Part shown: positions 34,173 through 47,485 of the stretch, one piece after another
Layout of the letters: each line of letters begins with the position of its first letter
Numbering within the stretch: the first letter of the stretch is position 1
Assembly (NCBI GenBank): GCA_950106755.1
Contig: OX467086.1
Coordinates: 30,708,001 to 30,772,000 of the forward strand
Reading direction: 5' to 3'
Source: Climacium dendroides
Taxonomy: Eukaryota > Streptophyta > Bryopsida > Hypnales > Climaciaceae
DNA length: 64,000 nucleotides
Position numbers and translations under genes: made by a program
Notes under the pieces: generated by a model
Databases searched by the model: none
Told to the model about the DNA's origin: nothing
The model's input: only the letters and a program-made list of their open reading frames with translations

Positions 34173-35394
34173 TAATAAGTTGAGATTCAAGTGACACTGA
34201 AAGTGGACTATGTTGAGCTCATTAGAAGCTGTAAGGTGTTATTTGAGTCATGATATGAATTTTAATATTTTTAAAGTAGTAAAAAAATGACATCATTTGA
34301 AATAGCTTCAAGATGATGCCTTTTCACTACCATGACAAGCAACTATAAAGAGAAGGGTTCACTTGAGAGCTTCATTATATTGATATTATTATTATTATTT
34401 TTTATTTAAATTATACTAATTGAATTGTAGGGATTTTTTTGAGTCATAAGATGAAGAATCTCAACTAGAGCATAAATTTGAATTTTCTTCATTGCAACTG
34501 TTGGATCAACTTCAACTACTACTAAATCTTTCATTATTGCATTGGCAATCACAAGATGAAGTTGAGCCATCTTGACCACCGAAATAATCTCACATGGAGC
34601 AATGATGGCACAAAAATCTTCAACATGATACTCGGGCATTGGTGATTTTGTTGTAAGTTGGATGCGTTGAACCCAATAACCGTGAAGTAACATTTAAAAG
34701 ATGTTTTGAAGGATTAAACGACAATAAATATTATTACATGGTCAAGCCTATCGAAGGGAGTCATGGTCACCAATGATGATTTAACTGAGGCAAATTGTGT
34801 AGATTATGTCATTACTACCATCAAACGCATCCTCGAGTTTTTGCAGATGGAATGATATTCGAATAAAATCTTTTTTTTAATCTCTATTAGACATTTATTA
34901 ATTTTTTTAATTCTTTATTCCATACTTGGAGTATTTTTCTAAATTAGTTTTGTGTGTTGTGCAAACCCAGAATCCAGAGACGGATCAAGGTTGAGGGAGC
35001 TAGGTGAGAAAAATAGAGAAAAAATTAAAAAAAATTATAGTTAGAACGTGATTTTTGTGTGAGAAAACCCAAACTAGAAAATAGGCATTCCGGCAAAATC
35101 CGTAACTGGAACTTACCCGGATCCGGAATCCGGAATTACCCGGAACGCAGAAACCTATCGTATAGACCCCGAAGCTATGGGAATAGGATACCATTAGTAT
35201 AACGGACTTGTAGCCGTTATCATGATTACCGTAGGAAGACGGTTTAGTATTTAAGTTGTTTGCCGAGGGTTTTCATCTCCACCTTCCTGTTTTGTTTTTC
35301 TGAGACTATCCATGTGAGTAGTTGAGAGAAAGAGTGGTGAGTTAGCGACTGAATTAGGGTTATTTTTTTCTCCTCTCGTTTCTACTTAGGCCTT
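34173..35394. other. Spacer, then 5' part of a TE-like unit
   Basis: 34173-34950 is AT-rich without a gene. From about 34970 composition changes, with GGATCCGG/CCGGAA-type motifs, and the DNA looks like the leader of the ORF that starts at 35395. I could not find a matching LTR or TIR downstream. Confidence 0.45.
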
Positions 35395-37344
35395 ATGGCA
35401 TCAGGAGCGGTACGAAAGGTAGTTGTATCTACCCGGATTATCTCTCCGACTATTCTAGACAATCCGGAACTACACAAGCAGTTAGAGGAGGATTTAACCA
35501 AGTTAGGGGGTGTCAATTTGTTACATCGACTATGGAACCTTAAGAGTGAGGATATGATCCAGGAACTACTCCATGGAGTTCCGAATCAGTATGAGCTCAC
35601 TTTGAGAGGACGGCCAGTCACGTGGACGGAGGACATTTGGGCGGATGTGTATCAGTTCCGGAAGAGCGGAAACGGGTTAGTGTTGAGGACGGACCATTTT
35701 GTAGCCGGGAAGTTCACAAGGTCTGCAAACCCTAAGGACGGATTCGCTATTAGCGAATGCAAGGACGAGAGACATAGGCGAATTCTAGAGTTCTTCATCC
35801 CCATCCTGTACCCGAAAAAACCTATATGGGTCACCATTACGGTGGCCAATACTATTTTCGGGGCTATGAAGAACCGAGCCGTGTACTGGGGTAGAGCCAT
35901 AGCCGGGTTAGTTTCTAAATTAGTAGAGCATGTAACCCGCGCAAAGGCAAGTCCAGTTAGCACCTACCTATTTCATTTATACCACCAGCAGGAACTTTTG
36001 AGCGCTGCAGAAATAATCCAGTACGACACCAGAAAGGCTATTCTGTCATACGGACTTTCTGGGGAAGAAGTGGAAGATCCGGTCGAGTCGGAACCGGAAG
36101 AGCACCCCGAGGAACCTCTAACCTATCCAAGGAACAAGAAGAGGAAGTCAACAGATCCGGGGTCACGAGCCAAACCACCAGTGATGGAGAGGGGGGAGTC
36201 AAGTCAAGGACCGGAAGTAAAATCCGAATCAGCATTTTTCAGTGCTGGGTTCGAATGGATACGCGAGGCTAAGGTGCTCCACGACAGTTTGGCAAATCTG
36301 GTGATAGACACGGCGGAAGTTTTGAAGATAGAACCGAATCAGATTGTGGAAGCAGTCAAACGACTGCCGAAACCGGAAGACCTAAAGTAGAGGGAGGACC
36401 GAATTCAGGAGTTGGAAGCGGATCAGAATCAACTCCAAGCCCGACTAAATTGGACGGAAGGGGAGATGGAAGCTTCAAAGGAGAAAGAGAAAGAGGCCCT
36501 TTCTCTTGTCAAAAACCTATCCGAAGCAATCGACATCAAGGCCGACGTCATCACGAAAGCGACTTTGTTTGATTCGAAGATGATACAGGAGGGCCACATC
36601 ACTGGGACCAAGATAGTGACCATCCTCGTAGACTTCACTGCAAGGATAGAGCGGGTTTTAGGAAAGCTACGGCAGCTACTGACGGCCATCAATCCGAATC
36701 AGGTGATGGATTTCTCAACCTTTCCGGAACTCCTTTTTGTCTCAGGTACTCTAGGGAGACTAGTAGTGGATCGAGCAGCTCGAATGGAGGGACTGAGAGG
36801 GATACTCACGCCAGCTGAGCCTACTTCCAGTAAGATACTAATGACAGAGTTAAATTTGAGGCCAGCTTCCATACCGGAACATGAGTCTAGTGTGAAATCG
36901 GTTCCGGTACCATCCAAAGTCTCAACTCCGGAAATTCCCAGGGCGCAAACGGTACCCAACCTTTTGAGGGGATCGTTCAAAGTTTCAGGACAGTAGGTTA
37001 GAGGAGATCTCATCAACCGGATCGGTGGAATGACCAATCTGGCCCGGATGAATTCGGAAGGGTTCTCACATATGCAAGAGACTACACCAGAAAAGAAAAG
37101 CGAACCCACAATATTGGAGGAGACACCGCCAGAGAAGGAGAAGGAAGTTCAAGTTGTTGAAGATTCCGAAGAAGAAAGTGCGCATTCCACTTCCGGAACG
37201 GAAGAGGATAGCGATCTATCTCCCGCAGCGCGCCACATCCAGACTCGAGTAGCAACGAAAACGACTCCAGCCAGAAGCGTGAAGGGAACGCCAACCAGTC
37301 AAGTAGGCAACCGCTTAAAGAAGGGTCAAAGGCCAAAGCATTAG
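35395..37344 (+). pseudogene. TE-type long ORF interrupted by two in-frame TAG codons
   Basis: Three consecutive segments share one reading frame: 35395-36390 (331 aa), 36391-36996 and 36997-37344, separated only by TAG at 36388 and TAG near 36994. Part 1 has LTLRGRPVTWTEDIWADVY, reminiscent of the domain in plant retrotransposon-associated ORFs (a low-confidence comparison), then an acidic/basic linker with NKKRKS, a likely nuclear signal. Part 2 starts with a coiled coil (RIQELEADQNQLQARL). Part 3 is acidic (EDSEEESAHS, TEEDSDL) with a basic end. No protease, reverse transcriptase or integrase is seen. It could be a decayed gag-like or host-derived gene; function unknown. Confidence 0.6.
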
Positions 37345-38904
37345 AACTTTTAGGAAGAGTAGTATCGGATCCGGAACGGGTTTTCGAGCGTGGGCCTAGG
37401 TTTCGGAATTTTAAGCAAGTAGTTCAAGAAGTTCCGGCATTCTCGGGACAACAGTAACTGGCCTTTCCAGATATCTCGGGGGGTCAGTGATTGGTTGTCT
37501 GGATTTCCGGGTTCCTCTTTAGGCTTTTAGGAGTTGACTTTGGATTTTCAGTTAGTATTTAATGGCAGGCAAGTTAGTGGTCTGCCATTCCATCCTAATC
37601 CCATCTTAGTACTTTCACGTATGTATTTCAATTTTCCTTCTTAATTTAAGTCAGTCAGAGTACTTCTAGCTACACTTTGCTTACAGAGTTTTAGTTGGCG
37701 TATGCGTTTGTGTTGTATCCTTGTACTGGAGTAAGAGAGGGGAGGGAGAGGAGGAATCCGGATCTTGAGCTACGGATCTCTTGGGTGTTAAGATAATCAA
37801 GAGGAAATGCAAGCTAAATAGAGGAATGTGAGCGTTACATGCCTTCAAATTGCCGGAACGGCAATCCGGATAGAGAGGTAGAAGTCTCTGCGAATCCAAA
37901 ACTAGGAAGGTTCTGTGTGGAAATAAGCGACCGCCAGAGGAAAGGATCTCTCGCTACTCCGGAAGGTCTACCAACCTCCACCTCAATACGTTGTCTTCTC
38001 CTTGAAAACCTACTCCTTTGAATCTATAAGTTCGGATCCGTCGTTGTAGTAAAAGAGGTGTGAGAATTTCTTTGTGTGACCTGTTTCCGGATTGGCCAAT
38101 CCGGAAACTGTGAGAGAATACTCCTCCCTCCTCCTACAACTGCGTTGTCTTGGGTGTGTAGTTGATTAGGATTAGGGTGTAGAAAGGTTAGTTACACAAG
38201 TGGTGAGTCCCCACCCCTTTTTAGACCAAGGGCGGACCCTCTGAGGGTAAAATAGAGGTAACAAAAATCATAAAGTAGAAAAGACGGAACTAGGTTCCGA
38301 AGGTGGTCCAGATCCAGAACGGATTCCGGAATGTACTAAGTTTCTAGAACGAGGTAAGGAAGTGAAACAAAGGGAATAAGGGTGTAGTTAAGATTCGGAT
38401 ACCTCTAATTCAAACAATATCATACTAGAGTTCCCTGGAACGATAATTCGTGTTATCTTGCAACAATTCATCGTTGTAAGGATATTTATGGCTAACTACA
38501 TTGTGAACCACCATACTGGTTCACTTTTAATATAATAGAAAATAATTAAAATATATATATGAGTTTTAGATTCAAAAGTGTTAGTATCCTAAATCAAACT
38601 ATAACCATTAGTTAGAAGACTTTTGGGTACATAGGACAAAAAACTAGATCAGAATTTCAACCCAAAAATATTTAAAAAGATAAAAAAATACAAAAAGGAA
38701 TTGAAAACAAGGATTAGAAGTTGAAAATGGACCTAAATATAAATCAAAAACCAACAAAAAAGAAGAAATATGAAAAGCACAAAAGAAGTTATCAAACTTA
38801 AAACTATTATGAGAAAACTAACATAGTGGTAGAAACTTTAATTTAGGCAATTAGTAATGATTTAATAAAATTTCAGTAAATTAACTTAGATGAAAGTGAT
38901 TAGG
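37345..38904. other. 3' part of the TE-like unit and AT-rich spacer
   Basis: 37345-38470 keeps the CCGGAA-rich composition, including an inverted pair TTTCCGGATTGGCCAATCCG near 38086. From 38470 the DNA is plain AT-rich. No coding frame was supported. Confidence 0.4.
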
Positions 38905-39045
38905 AGGGTTAGTTAGTTAGTTAGTTGGGGGAAAAGGTCGAATTAGGATTAGGAGTTTTTTCTTTCTCTCCTCTCTCTCTCTATCTCTCTCTTCTCTCTT
39001 GTGTGCTTGTTTTTTTTGGCTCTTGTGTGTGTGTGTGAGGATTTG
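38905..39045. repeat. Microsatellites (TTAG)n, (CT)n and (TG)n
   Basis: Short runs of TTAG at about 38909, CTCTCTCT at about 38966-39000 and TGTGTGTG at about 39022-39040. Confidence 0.8.
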
Positions 39046-39170
39046 AAGAGAAAAATGATGTTAGGAAGTGATGGCAAGGAGTTAGGATAGGATTAGAGCC
39101 AATTTGTCGAGTAGGTTTCCACCTTGAGGGTGGAAAGTGAAGATTGAGGAGAAAGGGGGGAGAGGAAGTA

Positions 39171-39530
39171 TGCTGCCGCAGCTAGGGAAGAGCGCCAACT
39201 TTGCGGGCATCCAACTGGAGTTCTACAATGAATTTGAGGCTGAAATTTTAAGGAATGAAGCGCGTAGAAGTTAGCTTTCCAACAAGCTATGGCTCGTCCC
39301 CAACGGAGCTTGGACGAGATCACGGCAACCGATTTAGTGCGAGGAGGTCTGCTGCCGCGGCGAAAGGAGAGCACCAACTTTGCAGGCATCTAGCGGGAGT
39401 TCTACAGCAAGTATGAAGCTGAATTTTGGAGGGGAAGTGAAGGGTCAAGGTAGCTTTCCAGGGAGACTATTCTTAAGCCAATTGGACAAGTATAGAGATG
39501 GCAATGGCCGTTTTAGTGGCCGCTGGTCTG
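39171..39530. repeat. 179-bp tandem duplication
   Basis: Copies begin at 39171 and 39350, each starting TGCTGCCGC. Shared blocks are GCACCAACTTTGC-type text, GGCATC, GGAGTTCTACA and TAGCTTTCCA. A further partial start (GGTCTGCT) appears near 39529. The GC-rich unit looks transposon-derived but is not assigned. Confidence 0.7.
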
Positions 39531-39549
39531 CTATGGGACTGAGGTGATG

Positions 39550-41794
39550 TTCACTCAATGTTTGTACTTGGTTGAAGTGCAATTTTGATTGCAAGTTTTA
39601 TGGAATTGTTGGTTGTTTTTGGATTATGTGGGTGGTGAGCTTTATGGACAAATTGGGGTGAAGGTAGAAGCACTCACTTAAGATTTAAGAGACATGTAAA
39701 AGAAGAGAAGGTGGAAAGAGAGTGGGGTTGAAGGTTTTGGATGGGATTAATGTGTGCTGGAATTTCTCAATTAGGACTCAAATTTAGCCCTTGGAGCTCT
39801 CAATTGCACTTTTGAGCTCAACTTTCACCTAAGAACATACCCTACTTCACAAGGTTGGTGAGGGAAAGAATCTAAGGAGGTTTTAAGGCAATTGGGTAGA
39901 AGAAGATGTGCTGGAATAAATTTGAGATGCCAATTTTACCCATTTTGAGCCCTAAGTGGAGGTTTTAAGTGCCATTTTGACCTAGGAGGATGCTACAACT
40001 TCTTAGGTGATGTTTTAGAATATTTAGAGAGTGTCATTGGACCTTTGAGGAAGTTGGTCAAGCTACCCTTTTCTCACCTAACCTCATACACATGAAAATT
40101 GGATAAAAAACTTGATAGAGTCCATTGCTTGGAGGCGTTAGTTAGAGGTCCCATACATTCCTCCCGGCCCAACCTTGTGGATGCATTTTGCCTCACGGTG
40201 AAATTCACTCACATACACGTACGACAAAGGGGACTTTAAAAACTTGTGTGTTTTCACTATATTGTAACTTGTAGTTTGTCTTTCCTTGTAAATTTTGGTG
40301 TTGTTGGTGACATGGATGAAACTATTGCTTAGCCTTTTTGTGTTGTGAAGATGACAAAGTACAATTGATCACCTACATGGTCATATTTTTTTTGTTCTTT
40401 TCATTAGTGAAGCATTTTTGTTGATTACTGTGGGTTTGAAATTTAGGAGCTAATCCCTCGAACCGTTTAGCTTGTGATTTGATCATCCCATTTTATCCAT
40501 TTGAGGCTTGTAGTTTTTTATCACCTACTTTAACATTTGAATCCGTTTCAAGCCATCTACAAGATAGGCCAATGGAAAGTAGTTTGAAAATTTAAAGACT
40601 TGAAGACTTAACTGAATTTCTTAGCAAATCATTTCTTATCGCAGTTAGAATCCTCATGATTTTACAAAGCATACCCCTCTTTACTCGACGCCGGATTTAC
40701 ATTCAATGGTGAGCCGCAAGTTACTTTATAATTGGCCTACATGGTTACTTTGAAAAGGTCCTGTTGCAAATCTAGATGAGATGTTGAGAGCAATTTCGAG
40801 GGGTATGAGGTTTGTCACCCTCATACAAAGGTTGACTCGTGTTTATTGATTTAACGTCATTGTAAAAGCTTTTGAATATAGATAGATGGTGTAAAAAACT
40901 CGCATTGGCCCTTTCTTGCATCCAATATTGGGGATATATTATTCCAGAAGCATCTTTGGGGGGTACTTAGAGTGTTCATTGAAAACCACGTTTGAAGAAA
41001 ACTTTGGATCCCCTACATACTTTTTGAATTTTTAATAAAATTAAATTAAAAAAATACGAATAGATTTTTCTACTTTGAAAGTTTATATTTTGAATTAAGA
41101 CTATGATTGATTCACATATCCCATATGGTTTATTCTACCTTCTACCATCCCATTTCTATAAACAGATTGTCGTCTTTATTCTTCTATCACCAAAGTCACC
41201 TCTCTTATATCACTAGCTTGTGAGAGGCATGTCTTTTTAACAAAAAAGTGTTAACCTTTTTGATGATTTGGTCGTTGTACTAATTGAATCAATAAAAATT
41301 TAGTGATCATTTTGTTAGCTTGTTCAAATCAAGAAAAAATTGTTAAAATGGTCAATACAGTATCCTAGTCAATAAAAAATTGTTGAGTTTTTGTTGACTT
41401 AAACACCATTTTCTAGTAGTGATACCTGAAAACTAGTGCTCAACAGAATCTTGGACTCGGTTGAAGTCCTATTGGGTGACACAAATGTGCTCACTAGTTT
41501 GGTAGTCATGGCACCGAGCGTAGACGGTAGTTTCTTTCAGATCGAAGTACAAATGATAGATGTTGTTGTCACCAGAGAACTCTTTTCACTATAGGGGAAG
41601 TTCTTTGCATTTCAAAGATACCAAATCAATGTAGCATGGGAAGTTCTCTTTATTGAAAGCAGTAGTTCCATCTATGAACATTGAGCCAACTCCTATTGGC
41701 ACACTGTCACAGCTTGGAGAAAGTTACAAATAAATATATTACGCGCTTGGAAGAGCTTAATTAAGCATTGAACTACATTCACAAGTGGAATGAA
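39550..41794. other. Spacer without genes
   Basis: No supportable coding frame. A solo CACTA-type terminus, TTTTCTAGTAGTG, is at 41408-41420 with no partner found. The last part (41440-41794) is probably the decayed 3' end of the adjoining hAT-like pseudogene. Confidence 0.45.
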
Positions 41795-43212
41795 TCAGCA
41801 CAAAGACAAAAGCACTTCAACATCAAATAAAAAGTCAAAATTGTCACTAGCCTCAGCTACAGATTTGTGCCCAAATCTTATTGTCATATCAACTCCCATT
41901 TTTACAAGAAGTGTTGTATACTCTTGCAAAATTTGTTGTGTTGGACTTCGCTTGGAGATCCACCTTGTCTTCACATTGCAAATGATTTTCAATCCCTTAA
42001 TTTCCATAAGATTTGCGAGCTTCTACAGCTTAGTGTATCTTTGATTACTGCGACATAAATAAGAATATATCGATTTGAAAAGGTCCTCAAGCTTGGAAAC
42101 CAATAGATACTTAGACAAAGTGTCCACAACTAAATTCATGTGGTGACTGACACAATTGGCTCCTAACATGAAAGGAGCCCATTTATCCTGAATTTGGGCA
42201 GTCACACTAGATTTGGCACCCTGAAAAATATTAATACCATCAACATCGAAACAAACAAGTTTCTTTGTGATCTCTTCATGATTGAGACCACCTTCATTGA
42301 TCAAAATATGCATTATCACATTAGTAAGGTGGTCCACGGTGCCACTCTTAGATATGCAGAACAAGTGTAAGAGGTGAAGCATTTGTTCCCAATTGTCAAC
42401 AATGTAGACATGAATGGCGGTCCAAGAAGAATTATCTACCACAGTGACCTCATTGGCACTTAAAAAAATAACAATAGTTGGCTACACAAGACACTTTAGT
42501 TTTGTTAGAATGCATTCATGAATGTATTTGCTCATTTCCCAACTAGTAGATTCCAACCAATGCTTCCTAGGCAAATTCTTCAATTTCAAATGCTTGAGCA
42601 AGTACTACTCCCTTTTAAAATCGCACATTGGACGACCATGAGTAAGAAGGGAAAATAGGGTGGAGAATTGTACTCCCTTCTTCTTGAACTCACCCTCTAT
42701 ACCAGCAATCAATTGATTTGCCACACTATTGGCTGACAACTTGCCCACAACTTGCCCACAACTTGTAGTGTTTGGCATACTTGCAATCAAGTTTGAAAAA
42801 AAATATCGCTCTTCATTAGATGCAGCAATGGCACACCATCCTTCCTGAAGGTACGTTTGCCTTTGTGTTTCTCCAAATTATCAAGCTTCAGTACCATGAC
42901 CTTCCTCCTTCCCATAATAGTTGTACAACTTTGGCAGATCACTCCAGTTAAATTTTCTGAACCGTTGAACATGCCCTACACCCAAGCAAATTTACATGCC
43001 CACACCTCTTGCCACCACCGCGTGAATGATGGTGCATCTGGCTTCCTTCTTTTCCACGCACCGGAATCAAAATTCACATTCTTCCACTTTCTTAGCATGC
43101 ATCGATTGCCATTATTCTCAAGTATTAGATCAGTTGGCACCGAGGATACTACAGTGTTTTTGGAAGGCGAATCATGTACAACTGTATGGCAAGTTGACTG
43201 CAAAAGTTGCAT
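41795..43212 (-). pseudogene. hAT-type (ZNF862-like) transposase, degenerate
   Basis: Minus-strand fragments at 43212-42976, 42972-42787, 42790-42605, 42442-42023 and 42007-41795 form one collinear protein. Seen in order: KWKNVNFDSGAWKRR; a BED-like pair VICQSCTTIM with a later EKHKGKRT; VCFDVDGINIFQGAKSSV; APFMLGANCVSHHMNLVVDT; and ICNVKTRWISKRSPTQQIL. These match the RNase-H-fold core of hAT proteins of the ZNF862 group (D..GxxVFxG, H..NL, TRW). Stops (for example TAG at 42975) and frameshifts break it. Confidence 0.75.
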
Positions 43213-43219
43213 CTTCGAT

Positions 43220-46200
43220 ACATGTGTGATGTTGTCAATCTCCGTTGGCTACATACAAGTATTTGGCAGGAGATACTTGCCAAAATTATTCATTAGATGG
43301 GATTTGAGGCCTTTTAAAGGCTGTGAATTATCATGGTGGGGAACTCACCGTAGTGCACTGCAATAGCGACAGAGTAGCGACAACGCGGTTAGCTGACGTG
43401 GGCAAGACCCGGCCAGTCAGTTTTCAAAAAAAAATTTAATATTCTATTTTTTTTGCATTCTAAGAACTAATTTTTTTTTAAATTTCCTAACAACCAGCCG
43501 TTCCTTCACTACAAGGGAACAGTGAGGAAATAGGCTTGAAACAGCCCTCTACATGCCTGAAATCCCATCTAATGGATGTTCCGGCTAAAACCAAAACACC
43601 ACACCCTAAAGTTTTCTAGAAGCTTCAATCAAGGTGCCATGAAACTTGCACAAGCAATAACAACACGAGCAGTACTTCCAAAAACAAGTTTGTCCAGATC
43701 ACAGGAAACCAACACAAGTACAAAAAACAAATCAGTCCAACAACAAAACAAGTGAAGCGCAAGAGTAACACAAGAGAAAATCATAGCGAGTGAAACAAGA
43801 GCAATAGAAAGAAAATAATGGTGAGAGGCTGAGAAGTGACAAATTGGGGGAAAAGATAAAATTTTGCAACTACGGCAACAATCCACATTTTCCAAAAAAC
43901 TAGTTCTTAGTCGCAGTAAATTCTAAGAAGACAATGCACACCTCCAACAACTTTACAATAGCCTAGAAGTGGTGCATTGGAATTTAGAAGCCACAAATCT
44001 TAGTATCTCACACACACAAAATCAGAGACAATAGAAGATGCCGCTATACATATTTGAAAATTGAATAACTTTTAAAGGCGAGGAATTGCAACGATGATGA
44101 CGGGCATTGAAGACAAGTTGACTTCTTAAGTAAACACTAAACATGCTTAATCAATTAACACTAATCAATAATCACATTGTTAATCACTACCTAAGTGCAT
44201 TAGTGCAAAACTGCAAAGAATACAAACCCTTAGAATTTTGGAAGGTTGAGCATGGACAAACTTGCAAAGGCTAAACGCAGATAGGAGGAGGTCTGCTCAT
44301 GATAGGAAGAAAGAGAGAGATGGCCTTGCAAACGGACGGCTTTGATGGCGCTGCCCAACTCCCCCTCAACGATGTAGATCATGTCAATGTAACAATGGAG
44401 TTCACCGAGGAACAAACAGAAACTAAAAAAATTTCGTCCATTTCAAACTTCTACAAACACACTCTAGATATCATCCAAACTCTAGCTCAAATCTACATTT
44501 TCAAATTTTTTTTCATTATAGACATTTACTTCCATAAAGTTTTTAAAAGAATTCTGGCGCAATTTAGCCAGTTTTAAGAACATTGGTGTTAAGTTGTTCT
44601 TACTGATAGTTTAACATTTTTTATATTTGTAATTATTTTTCTTAATTATATTTTTACATTTATTTGCATTTTCACTTTGCTTACTCTTATAATTTTCTTT
44701 TAGTCATAATCATAATTTTCTTCTTTCCAAATTGAAAAGTCCTACCCATCCAAACTGGAAGTTTGTCCCACAAACCCAATGTCATATCCCAACTCCCTAT
44801 TCCACTTTGTTCAACTTGTTGAACTTTATAAAAAAAGTGGATGAAAGTCTTAGTCTTCGATGAACATATCCCACCTAGATGATTTCAAGTCCTCGTTGGA
44901 AATGTTTTTATAGGTTCCCTCTTCATCACAACTTCAAGAGTGCTTTTTCCTAAGCCTCCTTCATCCATCAATCACCCAAAATATCTCTTACTAATTCCAT
45001 GGGTCTCTAACATTGTTCAAAAGATGGGATCATTACTATGCTTTCAACTTGCACCGTCCACGACCGTCCACGAGTTGCTTGACAAATATTCCATACCTTT
45101 ATTCTTTATAGCCATGTGCATTTCAAATTCTTTCTTTGTAGAAAATAGACATCAATAGTGAAGAATCTTGACATCATGCTCAATTTTTTACTAAAGGGGA
45201 TTGAGGATTGCATTAGCCTTTTGTACTCCAAGACCTCCTTTCAACAAATTTGGAGTGAAGCACAAGGTTGAGTAGGTTCTATATACTAGCTACACATTGT
45301 TGCTATTCAACCATGAGTCTTTACTAGTGCCAAATGTGAAATAAGGTACATGTAAATTTATTATGTAGTGACACTATGAAATAAGGAAGACATGTAACTA
45401 CGATTATGAGTGACACTATGAAATAAGGAAGACATGTAACTACTAACTGATCTCCCAAACGTGCCATCGACTTGAAAGCATCATCTTCACTAGATCTACA
45501 TTTAGTTAACCAATGTCTACCTCCAATGAAAAAATGATTTCAAAATATTTACCAAAAAGCACTTTGACTCTTTATGACTTTTGCATAGAATATGCAGATG
45601 AAACATTTGCCAAGAAGAAAATATAAGAATTTCACTAGTCTACTAATCATAACTATGATTTGATAGAAAAAGTGGTGCATTTGGGAGTCCCTGCCTTACT
45701 CTACAAGACGCCGTAGGGGTCGAAGTGCTCCAATGTGTGCCGGGTTTTTTTAGTGCCATACAGTATATTGATTTCTCGGAAATGTATGGGGACCACTTTT
45801 CAAATCCTGCAAACCTCATGGAAGTCGCCCCAGCATTTGAACTCTCCAAAACATATTCAAGTAACACTGTTATTGCGAAATTATTTTCTGAATGCCATGA
45901 AGGTCCAGTTCGTAGTGCACAACATTTAAGTTTAGCTCAACATATTGAAAAAATCAGTCATTTCTCAGAACTGCGACCAACGTTATCCTCTTGACCACCC
46001 AAGTGGGGAATGGCATGCACACTACAAGAAAATCAGGCACTCTGAATCAACAACGTTGTGTGGTTTCCGAACACAGTCAACTGAAATCAGCACGTTTTAG
46101 TTAATTATGTCTGAATCGAATACTTCAGGGCGGGGTTACATAATTTTGTTGATAATATTCAGAGTGAGACTTCTTCAAGTGATGTATTGTACCCTAGTGA

Positions 46201-46841
46201 AAGCTGAATTGCCGAGGTTTTCGCATCATTTGTTTGCTGATACTATCATAGATGCATCGGGTCGATCCACCAGGAGCCGTTGTTTTGCCAGCAGCAGGCG
46301 GGGCACGACGAGGGCGATGCGCTCCCTTCCGTTTACACTCCGATTCCTGCAACATCCTCGACTCTCTGTTCATGTCTACTATCCTGCACAGTCCGAAACA
46401 GTGACACCTAGTAACTAGCTGCCCGCTCTGACGTTGCCTAATACATCATTGCAACATATTTCTCACCTATGGACTTGAAAATCACACATCAAGAATGAGG
46501 GGGTAGAAGGCTAGTGACCTCGACGCTATGAGTGACGAAATTGTGTGCTTGTAACAGCGAATCAAATTCTCCTTTTCTCTGCTCCACACGAGCAAGCAAC
46601 TCAATCAGTACTTGAAGAGCTCCGACATTTTGTAATTGCTAAGAATCAAGAGCATACAAATCCAACATCAAGCTAGAAATTTAGTGTGTTGCAACTATCA
46701 TATCGAGGATTCTGATGGAGTTGTAAGCAGGCACAACCTAGCCAGGGTGGCAAGGCCTGTGAAATTTAATGCAACAAACATACTCCAGAATATGCTTAAA
46801 TGCCCGCCATACCGCTGATCGGCAACTAGTAACAGTCACAA
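43220..46841. other. Spacer with stray CACTA-type ends
   Basis: No gene that I can support. CACTACAAGAAAATCAGG at 46020 has the form of a CACTA left end, and CACTACAAGGGAAC occurs near 43508; neither has an identifiable partner. Short frames at 45643-45994 on both strands are unrecognised. Confidence 0.4.
45367..45443. repeat. 42-bp direct repeat, two copies
   Basis: AGTGACACTATGAAATAAGG followed by AAGACATGTAACTAC occurs at 45367 and again at 45409. Confidence 0.9.
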
Positions 46842-47251
46842 CTAACGAGGAGCCACGACTGGCCTTCCAGAGAAACTCATGGCAAAAGATTATTGCAGAT
46901 TAAGGATCTGACTCACGGATCGTCCCGTGAATGTGGGTGACTCCGGCCGCTTGTAGAAATTATTTTCAAGAATCGAAACACATGCATTATCAAATTAAAG
47001 AAATACTTCTACAACAGGTAATGAAAGGTGAGGTCATAGTATTACCCAGTGCCGTCGAACATGCAGGCTCTATCGGCCAACTGGTTGGGAGATCCGGCCG
47101 TGGCGTCCTTCGAGGGCTTTTCCAATTTAATGTCAACCTCGAAAGCACGGCTGGGCATTTTGATCTGTAAGCCCCACAGTTTGAAACCTTGTATAATATA
47201 AAGAGCTCGCAACTGATCTTCAATTGATTTACGAGCAGGTAAGGAAAGCAT
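46842..47251 (-). CDS. Small unrecognised protein, three exons (tentative)
   Basis: A frame starting MLSLPARKSIEDQLRALYII at 47251 reaches a donor at 47046 (GG|GTAATA). It can be joined in frame to 46949-46917 (donor GTGAGT) and 46875-46842, ending VVAPR and a TAG. This gives about 90 residues. The first exon has charged, helix-like text (GFKLWGLQIKMPS); the rest is Pro/Arg-rich. No domain was recognised. The last acceptor has a weak pyrimidine tract, and upstream exons may be missing. Confidence 0.35.
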
Positions 47252-47485
47252 GCGTATTGTGACATCTTTCCCTCTCACTTCTCGTCATATTCAAACCCTA
47301 AAACTACGTACTCTCTACATCGTACAAGCTCACACGAACAACGTCAGTGTCACAAGCTTGAATGCTTTTACGGTAGATAAGTTCGTCCTAAAGCATTCCC
47401 TCCACCAGAATCTCTATCAATTTGAAAAGATTAGGCTAGCACATATTAAATATAAATCCGTCGCGTGGGGACTCAAGAATGTTCA

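Noticed and set aside
45643..45994. Overlapping ~80-residue frames on both strands
   Set aside because: No splice context, domain or composition that favours either strand.
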